From Panacibacter microcysteis (lineage in GTDB: Bacteria; Bacteroidota; Bacteroidia; Chitinophagales; Chitinophagaceae), in the NCBI RefSeq assembly GCF_015831355.1, contig NZ_JADWYR010000001.1, positions 2,728,001 through 2,792,000 on the forward strand: 64,000 bases of DNA, in the 5' to 3' direction. The notes below the pieces were generated by a model, which searched no databases, was not told the DNA's origin, and worked only from the letters and a program-made list of their open reading frames with translations. Positions within the stretch are counted from its first letter, which is position 1. Each line of letters starts with the position of its first letter. A program made the translations under genes and the position numbers. This document shows, in pieces, positions 18,379 to 27,150 of this stretch.

Positions 18379-20745
18379 TTCAGACCGCAGGCTTTTTACC
18401 GGGTTATTTTGTGCCGCACGCATGGCCTTACTGCCCACGGTTATAAAGGCAATTGCCAATGCACTGATGCCCGCAACTGCAAATACCCACCACTCCACGC
18501 TTGTGCGGTATTGGTAATTGGTGAGCCATTTGTTCATCATATACCATGCAACAGGGAAGGAGATAAGCAACGAAACGGTTACGAGTACCATGAAATCTTT
18601 TGAAAGCAGTATGATGATGTTGCTTACACTTGCACCAAGCGTTTTGCGTATACCAATTTCTTTCACTTTTGTTTCTGCTGTGTAAGTAACGAGCCCAAAC
18701 AAACCCAGGCAACTGATGATGATGGCGATGGCTGCAAACACATTGAATAACCCGGCAATGCGGGAATCTTTTTTGTACATTTCATCAAAGCTTTCATCGA
18801 GAAACCGGTATTCGAAGTCGTAATCTGCGTTGTATTTTTTCCAAACCTGTTGTATAGCAGCAATGGCCTGTGGCGCCTGGTTGCTGTTTGTTTTAATGTA
18901 AAAGCGCCACCAGTTCCAGAAATTTTTATAAGAGAATATGCAGGGCTCAATAGCGGTGCGCATGTTTTTAAAATGGAAGTCTTTTGCCACGCCCACTATT
19001 ATGCCATCGCGGCCATGAAAATTGAAACGCTTGCCAATCGGGTCTTTGATGCGCATTTGTTTAATGGCTTCTTCGTTTAGTATATAATGGCTGCTGTCTG
19101 CCGGTGTGCCGGTAAAACCGGTACCCGCCACCAGTTGCATGTTCATCACTTTCATAAAGTCTCGGTCAACATCCATCTGGTTGATCATAAAGTTTTGCTG
19201 GTCGGCCGTTTTGCCATCCCACACAGCATCGCCTGTGGCACTCTGAATGTTGAGTATATCGTTGGAGCTTGCAGTAACTGCCGCTATACCCGGAGATTTT
19301 TCCAGCTCGGCTTTAATTGCTTCGTAATGCGCGGTAAAATTTCTGCCGTTGAAAGACATGATGTTTTCTTTTTCATAACCCAGGCTTTTCTGGCGTATAT
19401 ATTCCAGTTGCTGACCAATGATGAGCGTAGAAATGATCAGTACTACAGAGCAGGTAAATTGTATAACTACAAGGGTTTTTCTAAATGTACCATTGCGGCC
19501 AAGGCCGGGTATTAAACCTTTCAATGCCATTGCCGGGCTAAAAGATGATAACATTAAGGCAGGATAAACACCCGCAAACAAGACTGTTACAAACATGGTA
19601 ACAACAGTAAGTGCCAGCACACGTGTGTCGAGAAAATCAAACGTGAGGTTTTTGCCCGACAACCCGTTGTAAAAAGGCATTACAGCATATACCAAAAATA
19701 CAGCGAGCGTCATGGCAATGATGAATACCACGAGCGATTCTGTTATAAACTGCCAGAATAAATGCATTCGACCGGCACCAATAACTTTTCTTACACTTAC
19801 TTCTTTGGTTCTTCTTGTAGACCGTGCTGTAACAAGATTTACGTAATTGATACACGCTATCAGCAGTATTACGATGGCAACGATAAAAAATATTTTCACC
19901 ACCTGCGCACCATTATCTTCACCACCTGCGGTGTATAAATGCATTTGCGCCATGGGCTGCATTACATAAAAGAGATCTTTTACAAATTCTTCATCCTGGT
20001 TCTTACGGTGCAGGTCTGCCAGTTGTTTGCCAAAGGCCGCGGCATTGGTGCCCTGCTTCAGCAAAAAGTAAGTGTCGTAGTTATAATTTCCCCAGTCGCC
20101 GTCGAGGCTTTTCCAGTAGCTGTTTTCAGAGTAGCCTTCTTTCAAAATGTCGAAAGGCATTATAATGTCGTATCGTATGCTGGAGTTGGAAGGCATATCG
20201 TCCAGAACGCCTGTTACGGTAAAATTATCTTTGTTATTCACCTTTACTACTTTGCCTGTGGCAGTTTCTTTTCCAAAAAATCGCTCTGCGGCTGCTTTTG
20301 TAATAATCATGGAGCGGTTATCCGTAAACGGTATTTTCCGGTTGCCACTTATCATCGCAAAATCAAAAATGGAAAACAAAGAAGGATCTGCATAACAGGT
20401 TTTTTGTTCGGTAAACTTTTTGCCATTGTATTCCAGCAGCATGTCGCCATTGTCTGATATACGGCACACATCTTCAACCCCTGGTATTTCTCTTTTGGCA
20501 AACGTAGCAAGCGGCGCCGGGGTGGTGCTCCATATTTGTTTGTGGTCTTTGTCAAAGGTTGGAGACGGCTTATAAATCTGGTTAAGCTTTGTATTGAAAG
20601 TATCGTAACTCAGTTCATCCCATACCCAAAGCATGAGCATAATACTTGCTGCAAGGCTAACTGCAAGGCCGGCAATGTTTATAAAAGAATAAGTCTTGTT
20701 TTTTACAAGTGTTCTTAAAGCTATCTGCAGGTAATTTCTAAACAT
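18376..20745 (-). CDS. ABC transporter permease, MacB/FtsX type
   Basis: A 789-residue inner-membrane permease with the architecture typical of Bacteroidota. There is one N-terminal membrane helix (residues ~20-43, after RTLVKNKTYSFINIAG), a large MacB-type periplasmic domain, and a three-helix FtsX block near 280-440. A second periplasmic domain and a second FtsX block follow near 660-780 (GLFGLVTYTAETKVKEIGIRK). Relatives form complexes with a separate ATPase and transmit force for export or signalling; no ATPase gene is adjacent. The start is set at MFRNYLQIAL, the usual N-terminus. A 16-base palindrome lies about 115 bases upstream. Confidence 0.9.
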   Translation of the reverse strand: MFRNYLQIALRTLVKNKTYSFINIAGLAVSLAASIMLMLWVWDELSYDTFNTKLNQIYKPSPTFDKDHKQIWSTTPAPLATFAKREIPGVEDVCRISDNGDMLLEYNGKKFTEQKTCYADPSLFSIFDFAMISGNRKIPFTDNRSMIITKAAAERFFGKETATGKVVKVNNKDNFTVTGVLDDMPSNSSIRYDIIMPFDILKEGYSENSYWKSLDGDWGNYNYDTYFLLKQGTNAAAFGKQLADLHRKNQDEEFVKDLFYVMQPMAQMHLYTAGGEDNGAQVVKIFFIVAIVILLIACINYVNLVTARSTRRTKEVSVRKVIGAGRMHLFWQFITESLVVFIIAMTLAVFLVYAVMPFYNGLSGKNLTFDFLDTRVLALTVVTMFVTVLFAGVYPALMLSSFSPAMALKGLIPGLGRNGTFRKTLVVIQFTCSVVLIISTLIIGQQLEYIRQKSLGYEKENIMSFNGRNFTAHYEAIKAELEKSPGIAAVTASSNDILNIQSATGDAVWDGKTADQQNFMINQMDVDRDFMKVMNMQLVAGTGFTGTPADSSHYILNEEAIKQMRIKDPIGKRFNFHGRDGIIVGVAKDFHFKNMRTAIEPCIFSYKNFWNWWRFYIKTNSNQAPQAIAAIQQVWKKYNADYDFEYRFLDESFDEMYKKDSRIAGLFNVFAAIAIIISCLGLFGLVTYTAETKVKEIGIRKTLGASVSNIIILLSKDFMVLVTVSLLISFPVAWYMMNKWLTNYQYRTSVEWWVFAVAGISALAIAFITVGSKAMRAAQNNPVKSLRSE

Positions 20746-20858
20746 AATTGTGCATCATTTAAAAGAATATGATTGTGCCAACCAAAATTTTCAATGCACA
20801 TGCCAATATTGCAAGATGTTGAAACAGAAATGATATTATTTTTTTAGCGCATGTAAAC

Positions 20859-20874
20859 TGTTCGTATGCGAACA
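20859..20874. promoter_or_regulatory. Palindrome upstream of the ABC permease
   Basis: TGTTCGTATGCGAACA has perfect 6-base arms (TGTTCG/CGAACA) around TATG. Its size and position, 114 bases before the permease start, fit a repressor or activator site. The protein that binds it is unknown. Confidence 0.35.
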
Positions 20875-20897
20875 CTGTTTGTACGGCAATGATATGA

Positions 20898-20975
20898 TGA
20901 GCCAGGCTGCATTACTGTTATAAAGCTTTCGTTGCGTCGCACTCTTGTACTGCGGTGGGCAACTCAGCAACTGCG
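20898..20975 (-). repeat. Dispersed intergenic repeat, copy 8 (GCGACGC type)
   Basis: GAGCCAGGCTGC at the left, then GTTGCGTCGCACTCTTGTAC. It lies in the 329-base gap 20746-21074, which otherwise holds only the palindrome at 20859. Confidence 0.75.
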
Positions 20976-21074
20976 GTGTACGCACATTTATACAGGCACC
21001 TTGTGGTGTAGCTTTACCGCCGTTGAATGACGACCCCTGTATGCCGCGGTTATGGTATTATGGGTTATAGATTT

Positions 21075-21767
21075 TTACGTTGTTTTCCAAAGGCGTGCAC
21101 CGCCTTTTATACCATCCTTATTACTTACAATAATTATGTTATCGTCAAGCTTAAAATCGATGTTTCTGGCGTTACCACCACTTATATACAACCGGTCATA
21201 ATTGAATACCGTTTTTAAAATGCCAAGCACTTTCCTGATGCGTTCGTTCCAGTGCGCTTTACCTTTCTTCTCGTATGCCTTTTCGCCAATATAGTCGTCG
21301 TACACCTTATTGGTCTTTATGGGATGGTGTGCCAGTTCCAGGTGAGGCAACAGGTGACCATCATCAAGCAATGCAGTACCGAAGCCGGTACCCAGTGTTA
21401 TTACCATTTCCAGGCCGGTGCCGCTAACAAGCCCCAGGCCTTGCAGGTCTGCATCATTTACCACTTTTGCAGGGCATTTAAATGTTTCTGATAAAGCTTT
21501 CTGCAGGTCATGGTCTTTCCAGTATTCAGTGCCTAGATTGGGCGCTGTTTTAATAACACCTTTTTTTACATAGCCGGGGAAACCCGCAGAAATCCTGTCA
21601 AAACCATCAATGCCGCCAGCGAGTGTTTTAATGGTTGCAATTACATTCTCCGGTGTAGATGGTTGCGGAGTTGGTAGCTTTTTATACTCAGAAAGCGATT
21701 CGCCTTCTTCGTTCAACAAAGTGATCTTAATATTCGAACCGCCGATGTCTATGGTTAAAATCTTCAT
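21075..21767 (-). CDS. ROK family kinase (polyphosphate glucokinase-like)
   Basis: A 230-residue cytoplasmic sugar kinase of the ROK group. DIGGSNIKI at residues 6-14 is the phosphate-1 motif and LGTGFGTALL near 125-134 the phosphate-2 motif. SAGFPGYVKKGVIKTAPNLG matches the region seen in polyphosphate/ATP glucokinases (PpgK-like). Length and absence of a DNA-binding N-terminus point to an enzyme, not a regulator. It probably makes glucose 6-phosphate, with polyphosphate or ATP as donor; the donor cannot be decided from sequence. Single gene. Confidence 0.82.
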   Translation of the reverse strand: MKILTIDIGGSNIKITLLNEEGESLSEYKKLPTPQPSTPENVIATIKTLAGGIDGFDRISAGFPGYVKKGVIKTAPNLGTEYWKDHDLQKALSETFKCPAKVVNDADLQGLGLVSGTGLEMVITLGTGFGTALLDDGHLLPHLELAHHPIKTNKVYDDYIGEKAYEKKGKAHWNERIRKVLGILKTVFNYDRLYISGGNARNIDFKLDDNIIIVSNKDGIKGGARLWKTT

Positions 21768-21940
21768 TGCCTTGCTTTAATTACGTGTTGCTGTAATAAT
21801 GTTTTGGAACGATAAATATACAACGTGCGTATGTTTCAGTATTGGTGAAATTTTAAAGAAGCGGCGGCTGTAAATTATTTGACAGTATGTGTGGCAATAG
21901 TTATTTTTAAAAAAAATTTCAACCAAAAAAATTAACCCTT

Positions 21941-22774
21941 ATGAGTTTGTTCTCCCGCTTATCAAATGGATGGAAAATCTCCATGAAAAGTTTCCAGGTT
22001 TTAAAAACCAATAAACAATTGCTTTTCTTCCCGCTGCTTTCCGGCGCATCAATGATCATCCTTACTGCATCGTTTGCATTTGCTGCATTTTTCGCAAAAA
22101 CCTGGATCAGGGATTTGATGGATGCAGAAGGCGCCCGGAAATTGTTGGCATATGCCGGTATATTTGGCTTTTACCTGCTTAACTATTTTATAGTGGTCTT
22201 TTTCAATGTGGCGCTCATGCGTTGTGTACGCATGGTATTCAATGGCGAAGAAGTTGACATGAAAGATGGTATCAATTACAGCTTTAGCAGGATTGGTACA
22301 ATTCTCGGCTGGTCAGTTATTGCAGCAACAGTAGGTACTATTTTAAAAATTATACAGGAAGAAACCGGTATTGTCGGTAAAATCATAACCGGTATTATTG
22401 GTTTAATATGGAACGTTACTACTTTCTTCGTAGTGCCTGTATTGGCTTATGAAAATACAGGACCAATAGAAGCGATTGGTCGTTCTGCCGGCATTATAAA
22501 AGCGAAATGGGGAGAAAGCCTTGCTGGAAATTTTAGCCTTGGCCTGGTACAGTTCCTGGCATTGCTGCTTATAGCGGTACCATTGTTTTTTGTTGGTTCG
22601 GTTGTCAATACTTTTACCGGCATTGCATTGGCCGTATTTGCAGGTATATTGATTATTGCTATTATCAGTGCGGCACAGGCTATTTTTATCAGCGCTGTGT
22701 ACCAGCAGGCACAAGGTGTGGAAGTTGCAATCTTGAATGATGAAATGGTGGATGACCTGTTTGTAAGAAAATAA
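21941..22774 (+). CDS. DUF6159-type membrane protein
   Basis: A 277-residue inner-membrane protein with about six hydrophobic segments. The N-terminus SNGWKISMKSFQVLKTNKQLLFFPLLSG is the hallmark of the DUF6159 family, followed by helices near residues 30-48, 70-92, 118-135, 150-170, 200-220 and 225-250. Function unknown in the family. The gene stands alone and ends at a clear terminator. Confidence 0.75.
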   Translation: MSLFSRLSNGWKISMKSFQVLKTNKQLLFFPLLSGASMIILTASFAFAAFFAKTWIRDLMDAEGARKLLAYAGIFGFYLLNYFIVVFFNVALMRCVRMVFNGEEVDMKDGINYSFSRIGTILGWSVIAATVGTILKIIQEETGIVGKIITGIIGLIWNVTTFFVVPVLAYENTGPIEAIGRSAGIIKAKWGESLAGNFSLGLVQFLALLLIAVPLFFVGSVVNTFTGIALAVFAGILIIAIISAAQAIFISAVYQQAQGVEVAILNDEMVDDLFVRK

Positions 22775-22796
22775 CGATATTGCAAGTAGCCTTACC

Positions 22797-22823
22797 AAGC
22801 CGCTTTCAAAGCGGCTTTTTTTA
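22797..22823 (+). terminator. Terminator of the DUF6159 gene
   Basis: AAGCCGCTTTCAAAGCGGCTT followed by a T run, 22 bases after the stop codon. Confidence 0.85.
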
Positions 22824-22943
22824 TTAAAAAGCATGCATGTTGCACAAATGTCTGCTGCCATTGTGCCAACAAATATTTTGTAAACTTTTTTTGCTGGCGG
22901 TGCTTTAACAAAACATCCTGTAATTTTATAGAAATTGAGGTTT

Positions 22944-23486
22944 ATGCGATTGGTAGTATTGATCACTTTTCTATTATTTTCTTTTGGTGCAGGTGCCCAA
23001 ACCCTGTTACCGCTAACGTATGCAGATTATTCGCAGCGTTCCGCCATCAGCAGCATTCATGCAAACGACACAACGGCCCAGAAAAAATGGTTCTTTAGCA
23101 AATATGCAGGTCTCAGTACCAGTTTTAGCTTCTTTAAAGGTGGCAATGCAACAGTGGTTGCTGCACCTGTTGGCCTGCAAATAAACAGGCAGTTAAATAA
23201 CAATCTTTTTGCCTTTGCAGGTGTATCTGTTGCGCCTGCATATATCAATTTCAACCAGCGTTTTCTTACCCAGGCCGGCGATAAGAATTTTCAGCAATCA
23301 TCATTTTTAAAAGCAAACAGCCTCGGTATTTATTCCAGGGCAGAAGTAGGTTTAATGTATGTAAACGATGCCCGGACTTTTTCTATTTCCGGTAGCATTG
23401 GTGTGGAACGTGGCAGTTACCCCATGATGATGCCTTACCAAAACAACGGTGCAATTGCGCCACGAAACCCTGCAATATTCCAATAA
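22944..23486 (+). CDS. Hypothetical secreted protein
   Basis: A 180-residue protein with a signal peptide (MRLVVLITFLLFSFGAGAQ). The rest alternates short hydrophobic strands with polar turns and resembles a small outer-membrane beta-barrel or adhesin-like protein; I do not recognise a family. The ATG at 22944 is preferred over a TTG at 22935 because it places the signal peptide correctly. The next gene follows after 14 bases, so the two are probably cotranscribed. Confidence 0.7.
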   Translation: MRLVVLITFLLFSFGAGAQTLLPLTYADYSQRSAISSIHANDTTAQKKWFFSKYAGLSTSFSFFKGGNATVVAAPVGLQINRQLNNNLFAFAGVSVAPAYINFNQRFLTQAGDKNFQQSSFLKANSLGIYSRAEVGLMYVNDARTFSISGSIGVERGSYPMMMPYQNNGAIAPRNPAIFQ

Positions 23487-23500
23487 ACAATAAAGCTTTT

Positions 23501-23752
23501 ATGGCTAAGTCATTTAAAGAGAGTTTTTCTATCAATGGGGAGCAACTGGTAAATAAAGTAAAAGAACTCATTGAGGAAGGTAACGTTCGCAAAATTTCTA
23601 TTCACAATAAAGAAGGCAAAGAGTTAATGTCTTTTCCGTTAACCGTTGGCGTAGTGGGTGCGGTAATTGCACCGGTGCTTGCGGCTGTTGGTGGCCTTGC
23701 AGCATTGCTTGGCGAGTGCACCATTTCTGTAGAAAGGGATGAAGCTCCATAA
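23501..23752 (+). CDS. DUF4342 domain protein
   Basis: An 83-residue protein matching the DUF4342 pattern: an amphipathic N-terminus (KSFKESFSINGEQLVNKVKELIEEGNVRKI), the strand pair ISIHNKEGKELMSFPLTVG, then one membrane segment (VVGAVIAPVLAAVGGLAALLG). Known relatives are small single-pass proteins of unknown role. It lies 14 bases after the secreted protein gene. Confidence 0.78.
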   Translation: MAKSFKESFSINGEQLVNKVKELIEEGNVRKISIHNKEGKELMSFPLTVGVVGAVIAPVLAAVGGLAALLGECTISVERDEAP

Positions 23753-23806
23753 GTAATGGAGTTAACTTTCTGTAACACCAGTGGTATAGCGTTACAAGGA
23801 AATTTT

Positions 23807-23905
23807 TTGTACCCGGCAGCAGTACATCGGTGAAACTTCCGTTGCGTCGCACTCTTCAACTGTTGATACATGGCTGAACATACGCGAAGCATACAGCGAG
23901 GGTAT
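23807..23905 (-). repeat. Dispersed intergenic repeat, copy 9 (GCGACGC type, left half of a pair)
   Basis: TGTACCCGGCAGCAGTA, then GTTGCGTCGCACTCTTCAAC, then an extra arm with ACGCGAAGCATACAGCGAGG. It forms an inverted pair with the next copy, between convergent genes. Confidence 0.85.
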
Positions 23906-23911
23906 ACAAAC

Positions 23912-23996
23912 CGGATCGCTGCAGTCGCCATAACAGTGGAACGTTGAAGTGAGTGACACAACAGGCGATGCCACAAGCACCAATGCCGGTAACACC
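23912..23996 (+). repeat. Dispersed intergenic repeat, copy 10 (GTGACAC type, right half of a pair)
   Basis: TTGAAGTGAGTGACACAACA, then GGCGATGCCAC, then AATGCCGGTAACACC. It is oppositely oriented to copy 9 and of the other core type. Confidence 0.85.
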
Positions 23997-24006
23997 ATCT
24001 TCTTTT

Positions 24007-25224
24007 TTAATCCAGCAAAAACATACCATCGGCATAAATTATTTTTTCTGTTCCGTCTTCTAACGTAGCCGTGACTGTGCGGTTGCTGGTGCTGATGATA
24101 TCTGTATGCACTTTGGGGCAACTGTTGTAACCCATTTCGGCCCACTGTTCTGTTGTTACAGTACTCATATCGCCGGTATAAGTGTCTTTGTAGGCATTGC
24201 CCAGCGCAATATGTGTGTTGCCAAATTCGCCGCCCATGTTTTCGTCAAACAACGTGGTGGCCATAAACTTCGTGATGCGCGAATGACGTTTGTCTGTCAG
24301 TGAAAACTCACCAACTTTATCTGCATTTTCCTGCGCAATCATTTCCTTTAAAGCATCGGCATTTTCGGCGGCATCTGCAAAAGTAACAAGGCCGTTTTCA
24401 AAGACCAGTTTTACACCGGCAATGCGTTTACCGGAGTAATACAAAGGCTGGTTAAAATAAATATGCCCGTTGGTGCCGCGCCAGTCCGGCGAAGTAAAAA
24501 TTTCGAAGCTGGGAATGTTTTTGCCGCCGCCACTCAGCCACTTGCGGTTTTTGCCGATCTGTATGTGCAGGTCAACATCCTGGCCTTTTACATGCAGTTT
24601 TTGCAATGGCAGCGCATCGAGCTTGTGTTTAATGGTCTCTATCTCCTGTTGTACTTTTTTCCATTTTGCCACGGGATCATCTTCCCGCAAATAACAGGCT
24701 TCGATAATTTGTTCCCAGTATGCTTCTGTAGAAAGCCCGGCTTCGGCAGCCATAGAAGGCGTACCATACAGGCACAGCGTCCACGATAATTTTCCTTCCT
24801 GTTCTTTCTTTTCACGCATGGCCATGTAAGGTGCTCTTGCACTGTTCATCATGCTTATGCGGGCAGAGGGCAACCCTTCAAATACGTGTATGTCTGGTTC
24901 TGCGATAATAAAAACAATATGGTCAATAGCATCTACAAGCCCCTGCCAGTAAGGCTTTGCAAAAAACGCCACTTGTTCATCGCTACCATTTTGCAGTAAA
25001 AAACGAGACAGGCTGTTCTCTTTTATGTTATCGGGCATATAGCCGTTTATGATATTGCCGCCGGCAGTATAAATTTCTTTGGCAATTGCCATGTATAAAT
25101 TTTTGCTGCATTCCTGCCCCACGAGGTAAACGGTATCGCCCTTGTTTATACCAGCGCCATTATTTATTGCATAACGCACCATAACCTGGGCATATTTCTG
25201 TAGAATCTTTTCGTCAGGCTGCAT
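24007..25224 (-). CDS. Aminopeptidase, M29 family
   Basis: A 405-residue cytoplasmic metallo-aminopeptidase of family M29 (thermophilic aminopeptidase T/S type). The metal ligands expected in the C-terminal half are visible: the Glu in VGEFSLTDKRH, the Glu/His region in LFDENMGGEFGNTHIALG, and CPKVHTDII. The family removes N-terminal residues from peptides, broadly and often with preference for hydrophobic residues. It is the third gene of a minus-strand set: flavin reductase, DUF2071, then this one after 41 bases. Confidence 0.88.
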   Translation of the reverse strand: MQPDEKILQKYAQVMVRYAINNGAGINKGDTVYLVGQECSKNLYMAIAKEIYTAGGNIINGYMPDNIKENSLSRFLLQNGSDEQVAFFAKPYWQGLVDAIDHIVFIIAEPDIHVFEGLPSARISMMNSARAPYMAMREKKEQEGKLSWTLCLYGTPSMAAEAGLSTEAYWEQIIEACYLREDDPVAKWKKVQQEIETIKHKLDALPLQKLHVKGQDVDLHIQIGKNRKWLSGGGKNIPSFEIFTSPDWRGTNGHIYFNQPLYYSGKRIAGVKLVFENGLVTFADAAENADALKEMIAQENADKVGEFSLTDKRHSRITKFMATTLFDENMGGEFGNTHIALGNAYKDTYTGDMSTVTTEQWAEMGYNSCPKVHTDIISTSNRTVTATLEDGTEKIIYADGMFLLD

Positions 25225-25265
25225 ATTCGTATTTTTTACAGCGAATTTATTGAATGCAGGAGGAA

Positions 25266-26003
25266 TTAAAAAGTGGCAGCAGTGATCTTTGATGGCATAC
25301 GGACATTTACTGCTGAGCCTCTTGCAAGGAAAACAGAACGCGGCTGCACATGCTGCACAAACGGAACAAAGCTTTTACCGTAAAGGCGCTCAACATTGCA
25401 CTGCAGCTTGTGATCCCTTACTTTAAAAACCTGCCATGCGGGATGCTCTACGCGATAAGCAACCGTGGTCTTTTTATTAAGACCGTTATAGCCGACATAA
25501 TGTTCCAGGATAAACTCCTCTTCAGAGCCGGGCACAATAGCGGTCAATGTATTTTCAGCTACAAGTTCCATTGAATTCCATTCCTCGTTATGGCGTTTCC
25601 ATTTGTACGAAACGTTTAGTTCATTTTTGTCTGACTGTATGCTGTGAGACATCAAGGCGGTGCTGTAATGCTCATTGAACAAGCCATTGGCAAGCTTCGC
25701 TATAACAGCTGACGGTACAATCTCTGAAACAAAGCCTACTCCTCTTTCCCATTCACTGCCATTGAAATGCCTGATATAATAGCGCAGGTTTACTTCTTCA
25801 AAGTTTACAAAGCCAGGCCATTTTACGCCAAGCACACGTGTATTGTTAAAAAGAAAACCAACAATACTGATCATTGCCCTGCCATCAAAAAGATCCGGTT
25901 CTGTATATGGTGGAATGTATTGCTGTAATATTGCTGCATCTATTTCATAATTGAACATGGCCAGGTATTCCCAACTGGCCGAAAGAAATTTTCGTTTCTG
26001 CAT
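25266..26003 (-). CDS. DUF2071 family protein
   Basis: A 245-residue soluble protein of the DUF2071 family, recognised from SASWEYLAMFNYEIDAAILQQYIPP, DGRAMISIVGFLF and NFEEVNLRYYIR. The fold is acetoacetate decarboxylase-like in related proteins, but the function is not known. It starts 3 bases after the stop of the flavin reductase gene, so the two are almost certainly cotranscribed and possibly coupled in function. Confidence 0.85.
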   Translation of the reverse strand: MQKRKFLSASWEYLAMFNYEIDAAILQQYIPPYTEPDLFDGRAMISIVGFLFNNTRVLGVKWPGFVNFEEVNLRYYIRHFNGSEWERGVGFVSEIVPSAVIAKLANGLFNEHYSTALMSHSIQSDKNELNVSYKWKRHNEEWNSMELVAENTLTAIVPGSEEEFILEHYVGYNGLNKKTTVAYRVEHPAWQVFKVRDHKLQCNVERLYGKSFVPFVQHVQPRSVFLARGSAVNVRMPSKITAATF

Positions 26004-26006
26004 ATA

Positions 26007-26639
26007 TCAGATTTTTTCCGGGAGTATACCCGGCTTTGCATACTTGTAACGGGCAATAAAAGCGGTATTGTAGTAAGCATCTGCTCCATTGCTGCATAAA
26101 GAGCCTGCTTTGTCAATATCCAGGAAACCATCAGGTCTCAAAACACCTGCTTCCAGTTGTACAAAATCAATCTTGCCGATTACGAGGAAGGTATCATTTA
26201 ATGTTATGGGTATTATTTCCTGCATTGTCAATGCATACTTGATGGCGCTTTCTTTCACAAATGGCGCGGTGAAATGGTCTATGTATTCAGGTGTTAAACC
26301 TGTCTCGTCAAACTCGCTTACAGATTCCGGGTATTTTGCACTTGCCTGGTGCGCCGGCTCCAAAAATGACTCGTGAACATGATTGATGGTATACACACCG
26401 GTAGCCTTAATATTGTCTATTGTATGGGGCGCGGCTTTCAGCGGCCTGTTGATAAAACCTACCAAAGCAGGATCTGAGCCCATATGTACAATGCTGCTGA
26501 AAAGGCCGAGGTTGGTATTGCCAGAAGTATTTGCAGTGCCTATAAGGCTTATTGATTTAAAACCTGTAAGGCTGTTGATAAAGTTTGCCCTGTAAAAACG
26601 TTCCCACTGCTGTATGTCCGCGGCTTTATAAGAGATCAT
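26007..26639 (-). CDS. Flavin reductase-like FMN-binding protein
   Basis: A 210-residue protein of the flavin reductase / FMN-binding split-barrel family. NTNLGLFSSIVHMGSDPALVGFI is the flavin-phosphate region and THNVHES-like TINHVHESFLEPAHQAS the family motif. Such enzymes reduce free flavin with NAD(P)H or bind FMN as a redox group. It is divergent from the photolyase-type operon, only 73 bases separating the two starts, so the two sets may share one control region. No TAnnTTTG element is visible in that gap. Confidence 0.85.
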   Translation of the reverse strand: MISYKAADIQQWERFYRANFINSLTGFKSISLIGTANTSGNTNLGLFSSIVHMGSDPALVGFINRPLKAAPHTIDNIKATGVYTINHVHESFLEPAHQASAKYPESVSEFDETGLTPEYIDHFTAPFVKESAIKYALTMQEIIPITLNDTFLVIGKIDFVQLEAGVLRPDGFLDIDKAGSLCSNGADAYYNTAFIARYKYAKPGILPEKI

Positions 26640-26712
26640 GATAAATTTTTTTTAAGTAAAACATTCTTTATGCCCGATTGTTGTTGAAGTGAATCAATAA
26701 CAGTCACAAAAT

Positions 26713-26883
26713 TTGAAGCAACAAAAGAAAGCCGATCTTCCGCAGAAAACCTGTGTGGTTTGTAAAAGACCTTTTAGCTGGAGAAAAAAGTGGGCAAAAG
26801 TTTGGGACGATGTTAAATATTGCAGCGACAGGTGCAGGATGCAAAAAAATCAACATCATGGGCAACAAGAGAGCGTTAGATGA
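26713..26883 (+). CDS. DUF2256 small zinc-binding-like protein
   Basis: A 56-residue protein with the complete DUF2256 signature: [20 protein letters not shown] (residues 12-31), then the YCSDRCR motif (residues 36-42). The four cysteines (C-x2-C ... C-x3-C) would bind a zinc ion. The only possible start in this frame after the upstream TAA is the TTG at 26713. Its last 26 bases overlap the next gene, which suggests translational coupling. In my experience DUF2256 genes often lie beside photolyase/cryptochrome genes; that association is recalled, not computed. Function unknown. It opens the plus-strand photolyase-type operon. Confidence 0.85.
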   Translation: MKQQKKADLPQKTCVVCKRPFSWRKKWAKVWDDVKYCSDRCRMQKNQHHGQQESVR

Positions 26884-27142
26884 TTTTTCTATTGACCGTA
26901 TTATTGAAATGGCCTGGGAAGACAGAACCACTTTTGAAGCCATTTATAACCAGTTTGGTTTAAGAGAGCAAGAGGTAATAGCACTCATGCGCAATAAAAT
27001 GAAGCCTGCCAGTTTCCGGATGTGGCGCAAACGCACCAATGGACGCGCCACCAAGCACGAGGCATTAAGAGCAGAAGATGTCAGCCGTTTTAAATGTACA
27101 CGCCAGAAAACAATTTCATTGAACAAGATCAGCAAGCGATAA
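26858..27142 (+). CDS. DUF2805 / TIGR03643 family protein
   Basis: A 94-residue basic protein of the TIGR03643/DUF2805 family: [20 protein letters not shown] followed by [20 protein letters not shown] and [12 protein letters not shown]. The fold looks like a small helix-turn-helix, with an extra C-terminal basic tail of about 20 residues. I chose the ATG at 26858 because it fits the family N-terminus; the frame is open further up but runs through the DUF2256 gene. It overlaps DUF2256 by 26 bases and the photolyase-like gene starts 8 bases later. Confidence 0.85.
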   Translation: MGNKRALDDFSIDRIIEMAWEDRTTFEAIYNQFGLREQEVIALMRNKMKPASFRMWRKRTNGRATKHEALRAEDVSRFKCTRQKTISLNKISKR

Positions 27143-27150
27143 TTTACCTT

